5,166 nucleotides of DNA from assembly GCA_002371115.1 (NCBI GenBank), contig DFFY01000087.1, forward strand, positions 1-5,166, read 5' to 3'. This DNA is from Bacteroidales bacterium UBA3764. GTDB taxonomy: Bacteria; Bacteroidota; Bacteroidia; Bacteroidales; UBA932. Below the pieces are notes generated by a model, which was not told the DNA's origin, searched no databases, and worked only from the letters and a program-made list of their open reading frames with translations. This document shows positions 1 to 5,166 of the stretch, piece after piece (within the stretch, counting starts at the first letter, position 1; every line of letters begins with the position of its first letter). Made by a program: the position numbers and the translations under genes.

Positions 1-36
1 AAATTGTAGTCCGAAAATTCCGTTTGATAACTTCAT
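1..36 (-). CDS. Start of an unidentified leftward gene (partial, runs off the window)
   Basis: Read leftward from an ATG at 36-34, the frame stays open to the edge and gives MKLSNGIFGLQF. An in-frame TAG at 45-43 lies just upstream, so this ATG is the first possible start after a stop. A good Bacteroidota-type leftward promoter at 145-175 points at it, leaving a leader of about 100 bases. No Shine-Dalgarno sequence is close to the ATG, which is usual in this phylum. Twelve residues are too few to assign a family and I do not recognise the product. The main support is the promoter and the open frame. It could still be a chance short frame. Confidence 0.45.
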   Translation of the reverse strand, partial: MKLSNGIFGLQF

Positions 37-98
37 ATCAGACTAACTCTATCTTTTGCTTTACCTCTTAATCTATTCTCTCAGTATTGTCAATGAAC

Positions 99-114
99 GT
101 GGCCCGAAGGCCGT
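99..114 (-). other. Small UUCG-tetraloop hairpin in the leftward leader
   Basis: On the minus strand, GGCC (112-109), loop UUCG (108-105) and GGCC (104-101) form a four-base-pair stem closed by a C-G pair around UUCG, an unusually stable tetraloop. The stem can gain two more pairs (A114-U97 and C113-G98) across a two-base bulge. It follows directly after the U-tract of the terminator-like hairpin and sits about 65 bases before the ATG at 36. Its role is unknown. It could stabilise the leader, mark a processed 5' end, or be part of an attenuator with the hairpin at 115-141. Confidence 0.4.
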
Positions 115-141
115 AAAAAATCCCGTTCGTTTCAAACGGGA
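115..141 (-). terminator. Intrinsic-terminator-like hairpin just after the leftward promoter
   Basis: On the minus strand, TCCCGTT (141-135) pairs with AACGGGA (127-121) in a seven-base-pair stem with a seven-base loop, followed immediately by six T (120-115). That is the form of a rho-independent terminator. It lies at the expected start point of the promoter at 145-175, so a terminated transcript would be only about 25-30 bases long. It may attenuate the left-edge gene, act as a promoter-proximal pause, or stop antisense readthrough arriving from the peptide operon. On the plus strand the hairpin has no following U-tract, so it is not a rightward terminator. Confidence 0.55.
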
Positions 142-144
142 CTG

Positions 145-175
145 CAAAGGTAGTAACTATTTTTGAACTGGCAAA
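145..175 (-). promoter_or_regulatory. Leftward Bacteroidota-type promoter
   Basis: On the minus strand, TTTG at 175-172 is the -33 element and TACCTTTG at 152-145 matches the TAnnTTTG -7 consensus of the Bacteroidota primary sigma factor. The spacer is 19 bases, within the usual 19-21. Transcription should begin about 4-7 bases downstream, near 138-142, right at the base of the hairpin at 115-141. The two elements and spacing are seen directly; activity is inferred. Confidence 0.62.
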
Positions 176-187
176 TTTTTTTGAACT
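160..187. repeat. Short direct repeat TTTTTGAACT, two copies 18 bases apart
   Basis: TTTTTGAACT occurs at 160-169 and again at 178-187. On the minus strand, the copies (AGTTCAAAAA) lie on either side of the leftward -33 element at 172-175. The 18-base period and placement allow for a regulator site or an A-tract-rich upstream element. A chance repeat in A/T-rich DNA is also possible. Confidence 0.4.
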
Positions 188-201
188 TTTTTTCATCGTA
201 T

Positions 202-233
202 TTTGCATATATAAATATTTATGCATAAATTTG
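202..233 (+). promoter_or_regulatory. argR promoter, Bacteroidota type
   Basis: TTTG at 202-205 and TAAATTTG at 226-233 match the -33 and -7 elements (TAnnTTTG) with a 20-base spacer. Transcription should start near 237-240, giving a leader of only about 22-25 bases before the ATG at 262. The spacer is filled by an A/T-rich inverted repeat, TGCATA (204-209) against TATGCA (220-225), so a repressor bound there would block the promoter directly. The -33 element lies only 26 bases from the divergent -33 at 172-175. Confidence 0.62.
210..227. promoter_or_regulatory. Possible ArgR operator in the argR promoter spacer
   Basis: Set against the ARG-box pattern TGAAT-wwww-ATTCA, positions 212-225 read TAAAT-ATTT-ATGCA, matching 8 of 10 arm bases and all four centre positions. 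The site lies between the -33 and -7 elements of the argR promoter, which suits autorepression. The surrounding DNA is very A/T-rich, so a chance match is a real risk. Confidence 0.35.
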
Positions 234-240
234 CGCCCGT

Positions 241-258
241 TTTGAATAATTATACGTG
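241..258. promoter_or_regulatory. Possible second ArgR operator at the argR start site
   Basis: Positions 243-256 read TGAAT-AATT-ATACG against TGAAT-wwww-ATTCA: a perfect left arm and 3 of 5 in the right arm. The site lies just downstream of the predicted transcription start and ends before the ATG. Its centre is 31 bases, about three DNA turns, from that of the other candidate at 210-227. Paired ARG boxes are normal for hexameric ArgR, though the spacing varies between groups. Confidence 0.38.
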
Positions 259-261
259 TTT

Positions 262-711
262 ATGCAATCAACCACTGCAAGACGAAAGGCGTTACAGGAA
301 ATCCTGGAGCAAACTACCATATATAGTCAGGAACAGTTGCAGGAGCAGTTGCAGTCCAAGGGTATCCAAACCACGCAGGCCACCTTGTCCCGCGACATGA
401 AGGCCCTGCAAATACTGAAAACGCCCAGCGACGGTTATCGGCTTCCGCAACAACAGTCTTCTTCCCTACATCCTTCCGCCCAAGGAATCCTGAGCATCGA
501 GTTCTCCGGACAGAATGGCGTCATCAAAACACAACCCGGCCACGCCCCGGCCGTTGCTGCCCGCATCGACCATCACCCCTGCCCTTCCATCATGGGCACC
601 CTCGCCGGCGACGACACCATCCTGCTTGTCCTCCGGCTGGGTTTTACTCCGGAAGAGGTCCTCGACAACCTTTCTGCCATCGTCCCCAATATTATAGAAT
701 ATCGTATATAA
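262..711 (+). CDS. argR: Arginine repressor ArgR
   Basis: This is an arginine-responsive transcription factor that binds ARG boxes, normally as a hexamer with L-arginine as co-repressor. The 149-residue length is normal for ArgR. Residues 1-65 form the winged helix-turn-helix, with the recognition segment QATLSRDMKAL near 39-49 carrying the conserved Ser43-Arg44. Residues 72-149 form the oligomerisation and arginine-binding domain, with PGHAPAVAARID (92-103) and GTLAGDDTI (112-120); the adjacent aspartates 117-118 correspond to those that bind arginine. An in-frame GTG at 256 would add two residues, but I prefer the ATG at 262, which clears the candidate operator and gives a typical N-terminus. 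There is no Shine-Dalgarno sequence. The next gene starts after a one-base gap. Two possible operators in its promoter suggest autoregulation. No arginine biosynthesis gene other than the ArgH-like fragment is visible nearby. Confidence 0.93.
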   Translation: MQSTTARRKALQEILEQTTIYSQEQLQEQLQSKGIQTTQATLSRDMKALQILKTPSDGYRLPQQQSSSLHPSAQGILSIEFSGQNGVIKTQPGHAPAVAARIDHHPCPSIMGTLAGDDTILLVLRLGFTPEEVLDNLSAIVPNIIEYRI

Positions 712-712
712 A

Positions 713-1057
713 ATGAAACCTTTTACCATCTGCACCGCCCATTCTGAACATCTCCCCTACGTGGATGCAGTGGTCCAGGCCCTGGCCGTTCCCGGAATAA
801 AAGTCGCTCAGGACCTGATGTCACAGCCGCTTTATGCCCAGGCTTTCTGCGTAGAGGAAGTAAACCGCCTGGTTCAAAACGGAATTCCCTTCCGGGATGC
901 CTACCGCCAGGTGGGGAAGGCCGTCCAGGAAGGGACGTTCCAATTTGCAGGAGAACTGAAGCACACCCACGAGGGTTCCATCGGCAACCTGTGCCTGTCC
1001 GAGATAGAAACCCGCTTCCGGCGTTTGCTCGAAGCTTTTACTCCGCAAAAAGCGTAA
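713..1057 (+). CDS. Free-standing C-terminal domain of argininosuccinate lyase (ArgH-like, no catalytic core)
   Basis: The 114 residues match the C-terminal end of Bacteroidales argininosuccinate lyase. The clearest segments are FCVEEVNRLVQNGIPFRDAYRQVG (about 45-68) and ELKHTHEGSIGNLCLSEIE (about 81-99), and similarity appears to extend to the tail, LLEAF. The first 15-20 residues do not resemble the enzyme. Full ArgH is about 450 residues. The catalytic domains, including the GSSxMPxKxN signature loop, are absent here and not encoded upstream, where argR ends one base before this ATG. It therefore cannot be an active lyase alone. It is cotranscribed, and probably translationally coupled, with argR. 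It may be the remnant of a deleted arginine operon, half of a split ArgH, or a domain reused in arginine sensing. The frame is intact and codon use resembles its neighbours, so decay is not obvious. The last 20 bases overlap the 3' end of pepT. Confidence 0.8.
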   Translation: MKPFTICTAHSEHLPYVDAVVQALAVPGIKVAQDLMSQPLYAQAFCVEEVNRLVQNGIPFRDAYRQVGKAVQEGTFQFAGELKHTHEGSIGNLCLSEIETRFRRLLEAFTPQKA

Positions 1058-2258
1058 TCAGATTCAAAATTACCTCTGAGGCCTTTTCCATGCTCTTCAG
1101 GGGCACAAATTCCATTTTCCCATGGAAGTTGAGCCCGCCGGCAAAGATGTTGGGACAAGGCAGGCCTTTGAAGGAGAGGTTGGCGCCGTCGGTGCCGCCG
1201 CGGATGGGCTGGATTTTGGCCTTGACACCCGCCATCTCCATGGCCTTCACGGCCTTTTCTATAATATGGTAGTGGGGCTCCACTTGCGCGCGCATATTAT
1301 AATAGGAGTCCTTCACCTCCAGCTGCACGGTCCCCTCCCCATATTTGGCGTTCATGAAGGCGGCCACCTGGGCTATCAGTTCCTTCTTCGCCTCAAACTT
1401 GGCGCGGTCATGGTCGCGGATGATGTAGGCAAAATCGGCCTCCTCCACGGCGCCCTTGAAGGAAATGAGGTGGAAGAAGCCCTCGTATCCTTCCGTATAT
1501 TCCGGACGCTGTTCCACCGGCAGCAGGCTGTTGAACTCCTGGCCGATGAGGATAGCGTTGCGCATCTTGCCTTTGGCGCTGCCGGGATGCACATTGCGTC
1601 CCTGGACATGCACCTTGGCGCCGGCGGCGTTGAAGTTCTCGAATTCCAGCTCTCCCAGCTCGCCGCCGTCCATGGTGTAAGCATAGTCGGCCCCGAAGCG
1701 CTTTACGTCAAACTTTACCACGCCGCGGCCAATCTCCTCGTCCGGGGTAAAGCCAATCTTTACCGGCCCGTGCTTGAATTCCGGGTGTTCCACCAGGTAC
1801 TGCACGGCGGTCATGATTTCCGCCACGCCGGCTTTGTCATCGGCCCCGAGCAGTGTAGTGCCGTCGGTTGTGATGAGCGTCTCGCCCACGTAGTGCAGCA
1901 TTTCCGGGAATTCTTCCGGCCTGAGCTGCAGGCCGGGAACGCCTTTAAGGTCGATGGCGCCGCCGTCGTACTTCTCAATAATCTGCGGCTTCACATCCTT
2001 GCCGGAGGCATCCGGAGCGGTGTCCACATGGGCGATAAAGCCCACAGCCGGCACGCCCTCCCCCACGTTGGAAGGGATGGAGGCCATCACATAGCCGTAC
2101 TCGTCCAGCGTCACCTCCACGCCCAGGGCTGCGAGCTCGTCCCGCAACATTTTGAGCAGGTCCCACTCCTTGGCCGCCGAGGGCTGGCTTTCACTTTCTT
2201 CATTGCTCTGCGTGTCCACCGACACGTACCGCAAAAATCTGTCTAAAATCTTTTCCAT
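1038..2258 (-). CDS. pepT: Peptidase T (tripeptide aminopeptidase, M20B family)
   Basis: This is a cytoplasmic two-zinc aminopeptidase that removes the N-terminal residue of tripeptides. At 406 residues it is the usual family length. The expected ligands and catalytic residues are visible: HVD (His77, Asp79), GADD (Asp140), PDEE (catalytic Glu174, metal ligand Glu175), MDGG (Asp197) and NFHG (His379). The substrate-binding segment IRGGTDGANLS lies at 352-362. Residues of about 205-320 form the inserted dimerisation domain, which contains the conserved NVHPGSAKGKM (222-232). The N-terminus MEKILDRFLRYVSVDTQS is typical of PepT, fixing the start even though its ATG directly follows the TAG of the transporter gene. 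Translation probably relies on coupling, since no Shine-Dalgarno sequence is present. It is the last gene of the operon and would digest peptides brought in by the transporter. No clear terminator follows it. Confidence 0.95.
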   Translation of the reverse strand: MEKILDRFLRYVSVDTQSNEESESQPSAAKEWDLLKMLRDELAALGVEVTLDEYGYVMASIPSNVGEGVPAVGFIAHVDTAPDASGKDVKPQIIEKYDGGAIDLKGVPGLQLRPEEFPEMLHYVGETLITTDGTTLLGADDKAGVAEIMTAVQYLVEHPEFKHGPVKIGFTPDEEIGRGVVKFDVKRFGADYAYTMDGGELGELEFENFNAAGAKVHVQGRNVHPGSAKGKMRNAILIGQEFNSLLPVEQRPEYTEGYEGFFHLISFKGAVEEADFAYIIRDHDRAKFEAKKELIAQVAAFMNAKYGEGTVQLEVKDSYYNMRAQVEPHYHIIEKAVKAMEMAGVKAKIQPIRGGTDGANLSFKGLPCPNIFAGGLNFHGKMEFVPLKSMEKASEVILNLITLFAE

Positions 2259-4229
2259 CTATTTTTCCGTTTTCAGGGAAGCATACATCATATAGCCGAT
2301 GATGGCCACAAAGGGGACGATGGCGACGGCCTCGCCGTAGGAAGCCGCCCAATGGGCCATATACAAGTCCACGTTGGCGAATTTGAGGATGGCGCTCACT
2401 ACGCCCATGAGGGCGCCGCCGGCAATGAAACCGGAAGCGATGAGCGTCCCTTTCTCCTGCCGGGCGCTGTTCACCGCGGCATCCTTGCTGCGGGTGCTCA
2501 CGTACCAGGAAATGGCACCGCCCACCAGCAGCGGCAGGTTCAGGTCAATGGGAATGAACATGCCCAGGGCGAACGGCAGCGCCGGCACCTTGCAGAAATT
2601 GAGCACCAGGGCGATAACCGCGCCAATCCCATACAGCAGCCAGGGCGCTCCGCCGCCGGAGAACATGGGTTGAATCACCGCCGCCATGGCATTGGCCTGC
2701 GGGGCCACCAGGGCGTTGTCGCCGGTGAAACCGTACGTCTTGTTCAGGACCAGCATGACGCCGCACACGGTCACGGCGCTCACTGCCACGCCCAGGAATT
2801 TCCAGCCTTCCTGCACTTTGGGCGTAGAGCCAATCCAGTAACCGATTTTCAGGTCCGTGATAAAGCTGCCGGCAACGGAAAGGGCCGTACACACCACGCC
2901 GCCGATAATGAGCGCCGCCGCCATGCCGGTATTCCCTTTAAGTCCCACAGCCACAAGGATTAACGAGGCGATAATCAAGGTCATCAGCGTCATGCCGCTC
3001 ACCGGGTTGGAGCCCACGATGGCAATGGCATTGGCCGCCACGGTGGTGAACAGGAAACTCACCACCGCCACCACCAGCAGGCCGATAAGCGCCTGCCAGA
3101 CGTTGTTCACCACGCCGCCAAAGGCAAAGAAGGCGAAGATGCACAGCAGGGCGATCACCACCCCGAAGACGATGGTCTTCATGGGAAGGTCCTCCTCCGT
3201 ACGCACCACCTGGGTATCGGAAGCACCCGGCTTGCGCTTGAATTCGCTCACCGCCAGACCGGCCGCGCTCTTGATAACGCCAAAACTCTTGACGATGCCG
3301 ATGATGCCGGCCGTCGCAATGCCGCCGATGCCGATATGCCGGGCATAGTCCTTGAAAATCTGTTCCGGCGCCATTTCGCCGATGGTCTGCGTAACGCCCG
3401 TATGCATGAGGTCGATGACATCGGCCCCCCAAATGAGGTTCATCAGGGGGATGATGACCAGCCATACCAGCAGCGAGCCGCAGCAAATAATGAAAGAATA
3501 TTTAAGGCCGATGATGTAGCCCAGTCCCAGCACCGCGGCGCCGGTGTTCATCTTGAGCACCACCTTGGCTTTGTCGGCAAGGGTAACGCCCCAGCCCATG
3601 ACCGTGGTGGAAAGGGTCTCCGCCCAGGCGCCGAAGGTAGCTACGGCAAAGTCATACAAACCGCCGATGAGGCCGGCCGTGATAAGGGTTTTGGCACTGG
3701 AGCCGCCCCCTTCCCCGCTGATGAGGACCTGCGTAGTGGCTGTTGCCTCCGGGAAAGGATATTTTCCGTGCATCTCCTTCACAAAATACTTGCGGAACGG
3801 GATGAGGAAAAGAATGCCCAGGATGCCCCCCAGGAGCGAGCTCAGGACCATTTGCCAGAAGCCCACTTCCACGCCCAGGATATAGATGGCGGGGAGGGTG
3901 AAGATGGCACCGGCCACCACGGCGCCGCTGCAGCCGCCGATACTCTGGATAATCACATTCTGCGGAAGGCCCTGTTTGAGCCCCAGGGCTCCGGTAAGGC
4001 CTACGGCGATGATGGCAATGGGAATGGCCGCCTCGAACACCTGGCCCACCTTGAGGCCCAAATACGCCGCAGCGGCACTGAACAGAATCACCATTAAAAT
4101 GCCGACGGCCACCGAATAAGGGGTGGCCTCAGCATATTGCTTCCGCGGGTCGAGGATGGGTTTGTACTCCTCGCCCGGTTTGAGCTCCCGGTGTGCGTTT
4201 TCCGGAAGGCTCACCTGTTTCCTGTCCAT
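2259..4229 (-). CDS. OPT-family oligopeptide transporter
   Basis: This is an inner-membrane secondary transporter of the prokaryotic OPT family, probably cation (proton) coupled, importing small peptides. The 656 residues have a hydrophilic N-terminus (1-36) and then roughly 14-17 membrane segments spread from about 38 to 651, with a soluble loop near 320-350. OPT hallmarks are YLGLKVGQVFEAAIP (56-70), KYPFPEATATTQVLISGEGG (156-175), SNPVSGMTLMT (407-417), PQANAMAAVIQ (510-520) and LPFALGMFIPIDLNLPLLVG (551-570). The ATG immediately follows the TAA of the STAS gene and is preceded by AGGAG six bases upstream. PepT follows with no gap, which argues for peptide substrates. Some OPT/YSL proteins carry metal chelates instead, and the sequence does not settle substrate specificity. 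Confidence 0.92.
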   Translation of the reverse strand: MDRKQVSLPENAHRELKPGEEYKPILDPRKQYAEATPYSVAVGILMVILFSAAAAYLGLKVGQVFEAAIPIAIIAVGLTGALGLKQGLPQNVIIQSIGGCSGAVVAGAIFTLPAIYILGVEVGFWQMVLSSLLGGILGILFLIPFRKYFVKEMHGKYPFPEATATTQVLISGEGGGSSAKTLITAGLIGGLYDFAVATFGAWAETLSTTVMGWGVTLADKAKVVLKMNTGAAVLGLGYIIGLKYSFIICCGSLLVWLVIIPLMNLIWGADVIDLMHTGVTQTIGEMAPEQIFKDYARHIGIGGIATAGIIGIVKSFGVIKSAAGLAVSEFKRKPGASDTQVVRTEEDLPMKTIVFGVVIALLCIFAFFAFGGVVNNVWQALIGLLVVAVVSFLFTTVAANAIAIVGSNPVSGMTLMTLIIASLILVAVGLKGNTGMAAALIIGGVVCTALSVAGSFITDLKIGYWIGSTPKVQEGWKFLGVAVSAVTVCGVMLVLNKTYGFTGDNALVAPQANAMAAVIQPMFSGGGAPWLLYGIGAVIALVLNFCKVPALPFALGMFIPIDLNLPLLVGGAISWYVSTRSKDAAVNSARQEKGTLIASGFIAGGALMGVVSAILKFANVDLYMAHWAASYGEAVAIVPFVAIIGYMMYASLKTEK

Positions 4230-4538
4230 TTAGCTCTCCTGAATCTCGAACAGGTTCAGGAAGCCCGTCATCATGAACACCTGACGGATTTCCGGGGTGA
4301 TGTCACGGACAATCACCTTGCCACCCTTGGCGGCGGCAGCCTTGCGCACGGTCAGGAAAATACGCAGACCGGAGCTGCTGATATAGGCCAGGTCCTTGCA
4401 ATCCAGCACCAGCGTCTTGTCTGCATTGTCGATGAGCGGCTGCAGGGCAGTTGCCACTTCCTGTGATACAGCGGTGTCCAGTCGTCCTGCCAGTGCGGCA
4501 GTCATCACATTGTCTTTTTCAGTAATTTTTACTTCCAT
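4230..4538 (-). CDS. STAS-domain protein, anti-sigma-factor-antagonist-like
   Basis: This is a single STAS domain of 102 residues, the size of SpoIIAA/RsbV proteins. In partner switching, such a protein binds its cognate ATPase/kinase when unphosphorylated and releases it when phosphorylated. The pattern is typical: beta strands near 2-6, 12-18 and 42-47, then DLAYISSSGLRIFLTVRKAA (49-68) and KVIVRDITPEIRQVFMMTGF (74-93). By alignment with the DSSGL motif of SpoIIAA, Ser55 is the likely phosphorylation site; the preceding Asp is replaced by Ser54. It lies four bases after the phosphatase/kinase gene, its obvious partner, and its stop abuts the transporter ATG. A stand-alone adaptor is likelier than a sulfate-transporter STAS, given its length and partner. 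Confidence 0.9.
   Translation of the reverse strand: MEVKITEKDNVMTAALAGRLDTAVSQEVATALQPLIDNADKTLVLDCKDLAYISSSGLRIFLTVRKAAAAKGGKVIVRDITPEIRQVFMMTGFLNLFEIQES
4236..4240 (-). promoter_or_regulatory. Shine-Dalgarno-like AGGAG before the transporter gene
   Basis: AGGAG (minus strand, 4240-4236) lies six bases before the transporter ATG and inside the last codons of the STAS gene. Such sites are weakly used in Bacteroidota, and it may simply reflect the Gln-Glu codons there. With TAA directly joined to ATG, ribosome reinitiation is the likelier route. Confidence 0.3.
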
Positions 4539-4542
4539 GGTA

Positions 4543-5166
4543 TTAAGCTAATTTTTTTGTCATCGAAAGAATGTTCTTGCCATCATCGCTGCGGGTGTAC
4601 TTCACCTCGTCCATGATGTTCCTCACCAGGAAAATGCCCAGGCCGCCGATGGGCCGGTCTTCCACGTCCAGGGTAATGTCGGCTTCCGGCGCAGCCGTAG
4701 GGTCAAACGGGGTGCCGTTGTCCGACAGAATGAACTCCAGGGAGTCTTTCCGGACAATGGCCTCCACGTCCACCAGGCCGTCGGAGCCTTTGGGGTAGGC
4801 ATACATGATTACGTTGGAAACGGCCTCTTCCAGTGCCAGGTTCAGGCTCATGGTGAGCCCGACGTCCAAGTGGGCCAGGTCTGCAACCGCTTCCACAAAC
4901 TCCGCCAGCTGGGGAATCTGCTGAATGTCGTTATGGAGGATGAGGTGACGCTCGGTTTCCTCCGATTTCCGGCTGTTCATAAAGCGTATGTATAACATGG
5001 TTAAATCGTCGCTCTGAGGGGCCCCGTCGGCAAAGGTATGGACGGCGTTGCTGATGGTGTCGATGAGCACGCGGCTTTCCACGCCGGCCTGCAGGATATG
5101 CATCATCCGCTCCTCGCCAAACTGCCCGTGCACGGGGTTCTCGGCCTCGTTCAGGCCGTCCGTATA
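4543..5166 (-). CDS. SpoIIE-type phosphatase fused to RsbW-like ATPase/kinase (N-terminus missing)
   Basis: The frame is open to the right edge, so 207 C-terminal residues are visible. Residues 1-60 are the end of a PP2C/SpoIIE phosphatase domain: YTDGLNEAEN at 1-10 and GAPQSDDLT at 48-56 contain the conserved metal-binding aspartates, and FGEERM follows the first motif. Residues of about 72-205 are a GHKL ATPase of the RsbW/SpoIIAB type: N-box LALEEAVSN (110-118), G1 box DNGTPFDP (149-156) and G2 box GGLGIFLVRN (174-183). The protein thus joins the phosphatase and kinase activities that act in opposite directions on a STAS protein, and a STAS gene follows four bases later. The GTG at 5133 is not the start, because homology continues upstream of it. 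Sensor or membrane domains probably lie beyond the window. The downstream target is unknown; no sigma factor is visible. Confidence 0.9.
   Translation of the reverse strand, partial: YTDGLNEAENPVHGQFGEERMMHILQAGVESRVLIDTISNAVHTFADGAPQSDDLTMLYIRFMNSRKSEETERHLILHNDIQQIPQLAEFVEAVADLAHLDVGLTMSLNLALEEAVSNVIMYAYPKGSDGLVDVEAIVRKDSLEFILSDNGTPFDPTAAPEADITLDVEDRPIGGLGIFLVRNIMDEVKYTRSDDGKNILSMTKKLA

Noticed and set aside
176..193. T-rich run as a rightward terminator
   Set aside because: No GC-rich stem directly precedes it, and it lies between two promoters. It is better read as A/T-rich promoter-upstream DNA.
1110..1127. Inverted repeat TTCCAT/ATGGAA near the 3' end of pepT as a terminator
   Set aside because: It lies inside conserved pepT coding sequence (around His379), has only six pairs with few G-C, and lacks a U-tract on either strand.
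1122..2246. Long rightward open frame opposite pepT
   Set aside because: It is an antisense shadow of a clear peptidase T gene. The translation is rich in His, Gly and Leu, with no family motif, as expected from GC-rich third codon positions.
2352..4119. Several rightward open frames opposite the transporter gene
   Set aside because: They mirror a gene with all OPT hallmarks on the other strand and show low-complexity composition without recognisable domains.
4543..5133. GTG at 5133 as the start of a stand-alone RsbW-like protein
   Set aside because: The frame continues to the window edge with YTDGLNEAEN, a SpoIIE phosphatase motif, so the gene is truncated by the window rather than starting there.
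1..5166. CRISPR array, insertion sequence, tRNA or rRNA genes
   Set aside because: No spaced repeats, transposase, terminal inverted repeats or RNA gene signatures were seen on either strand.

Overview
The window most likely comes from a GC-rich member of the Bacteroidales (Bacteroidota). Three things point there. Both intergenic promoters fit the Bacteroidota pattern (a TTTG near -33 and TAnnTTTG near -7, spaced 19-20 bases). Start codons mostly lack Shine-Dalgarno sequences and follow A/T-rich DNA. The arginine gene fragment has the wording of Bacteroidales argininosuccinate lyases. Genus cannot be fixed from this sequence.

Layout, left to right. Positions 1-36 hold the first 12 codons of an unidentified leftward gene. 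Positions 37-261 are a divergent control region. Its leftward promoter runs almost at once into a terminator-like hairpin plus U-tract, followed by a small UUCG-loop hairpin. Its rightward promoter drives argR and carries two possible ArgR operators. Positions 262-1057 are a rightward pair: argR, then a 114-residue protein that is only the C-terminal domain of argininosuccinate lyase (ArgH), with no catalytic core.

Positions 1038-5166 are a tight leftward operon whose 5' end lies outside the window. In transcription order it encodes a SpoIIE-type phosphatase fused to an RsbW-like ATPase/kinase domain (N-terminus missing), a single-domain STAS anti-sigma-antagonist-like protein, an OPT-family oligopeptide transporter, and peptidase T (PepT). 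The gaps are 4, 0 and 0 bases. The last three genes share one reading frame and are separated only by single stop codons.

Functionally, the OPT transporter and PepT make a coherent import-and-hydrolysis pair for small peptides. The phosphatase/kinase and STAS proteins form a partner-switching module that could control expression or transport, but its target is not visible here. The argR unit converges on the peptide operon and overlaps pepT by 20 bases, with no obvious terminator between them. The points most worth a second look are the free-standing ArgH tail beside argR, the partner-switch/peptide-uptake operon, and the promoter-into-terminator leader at the left edge.
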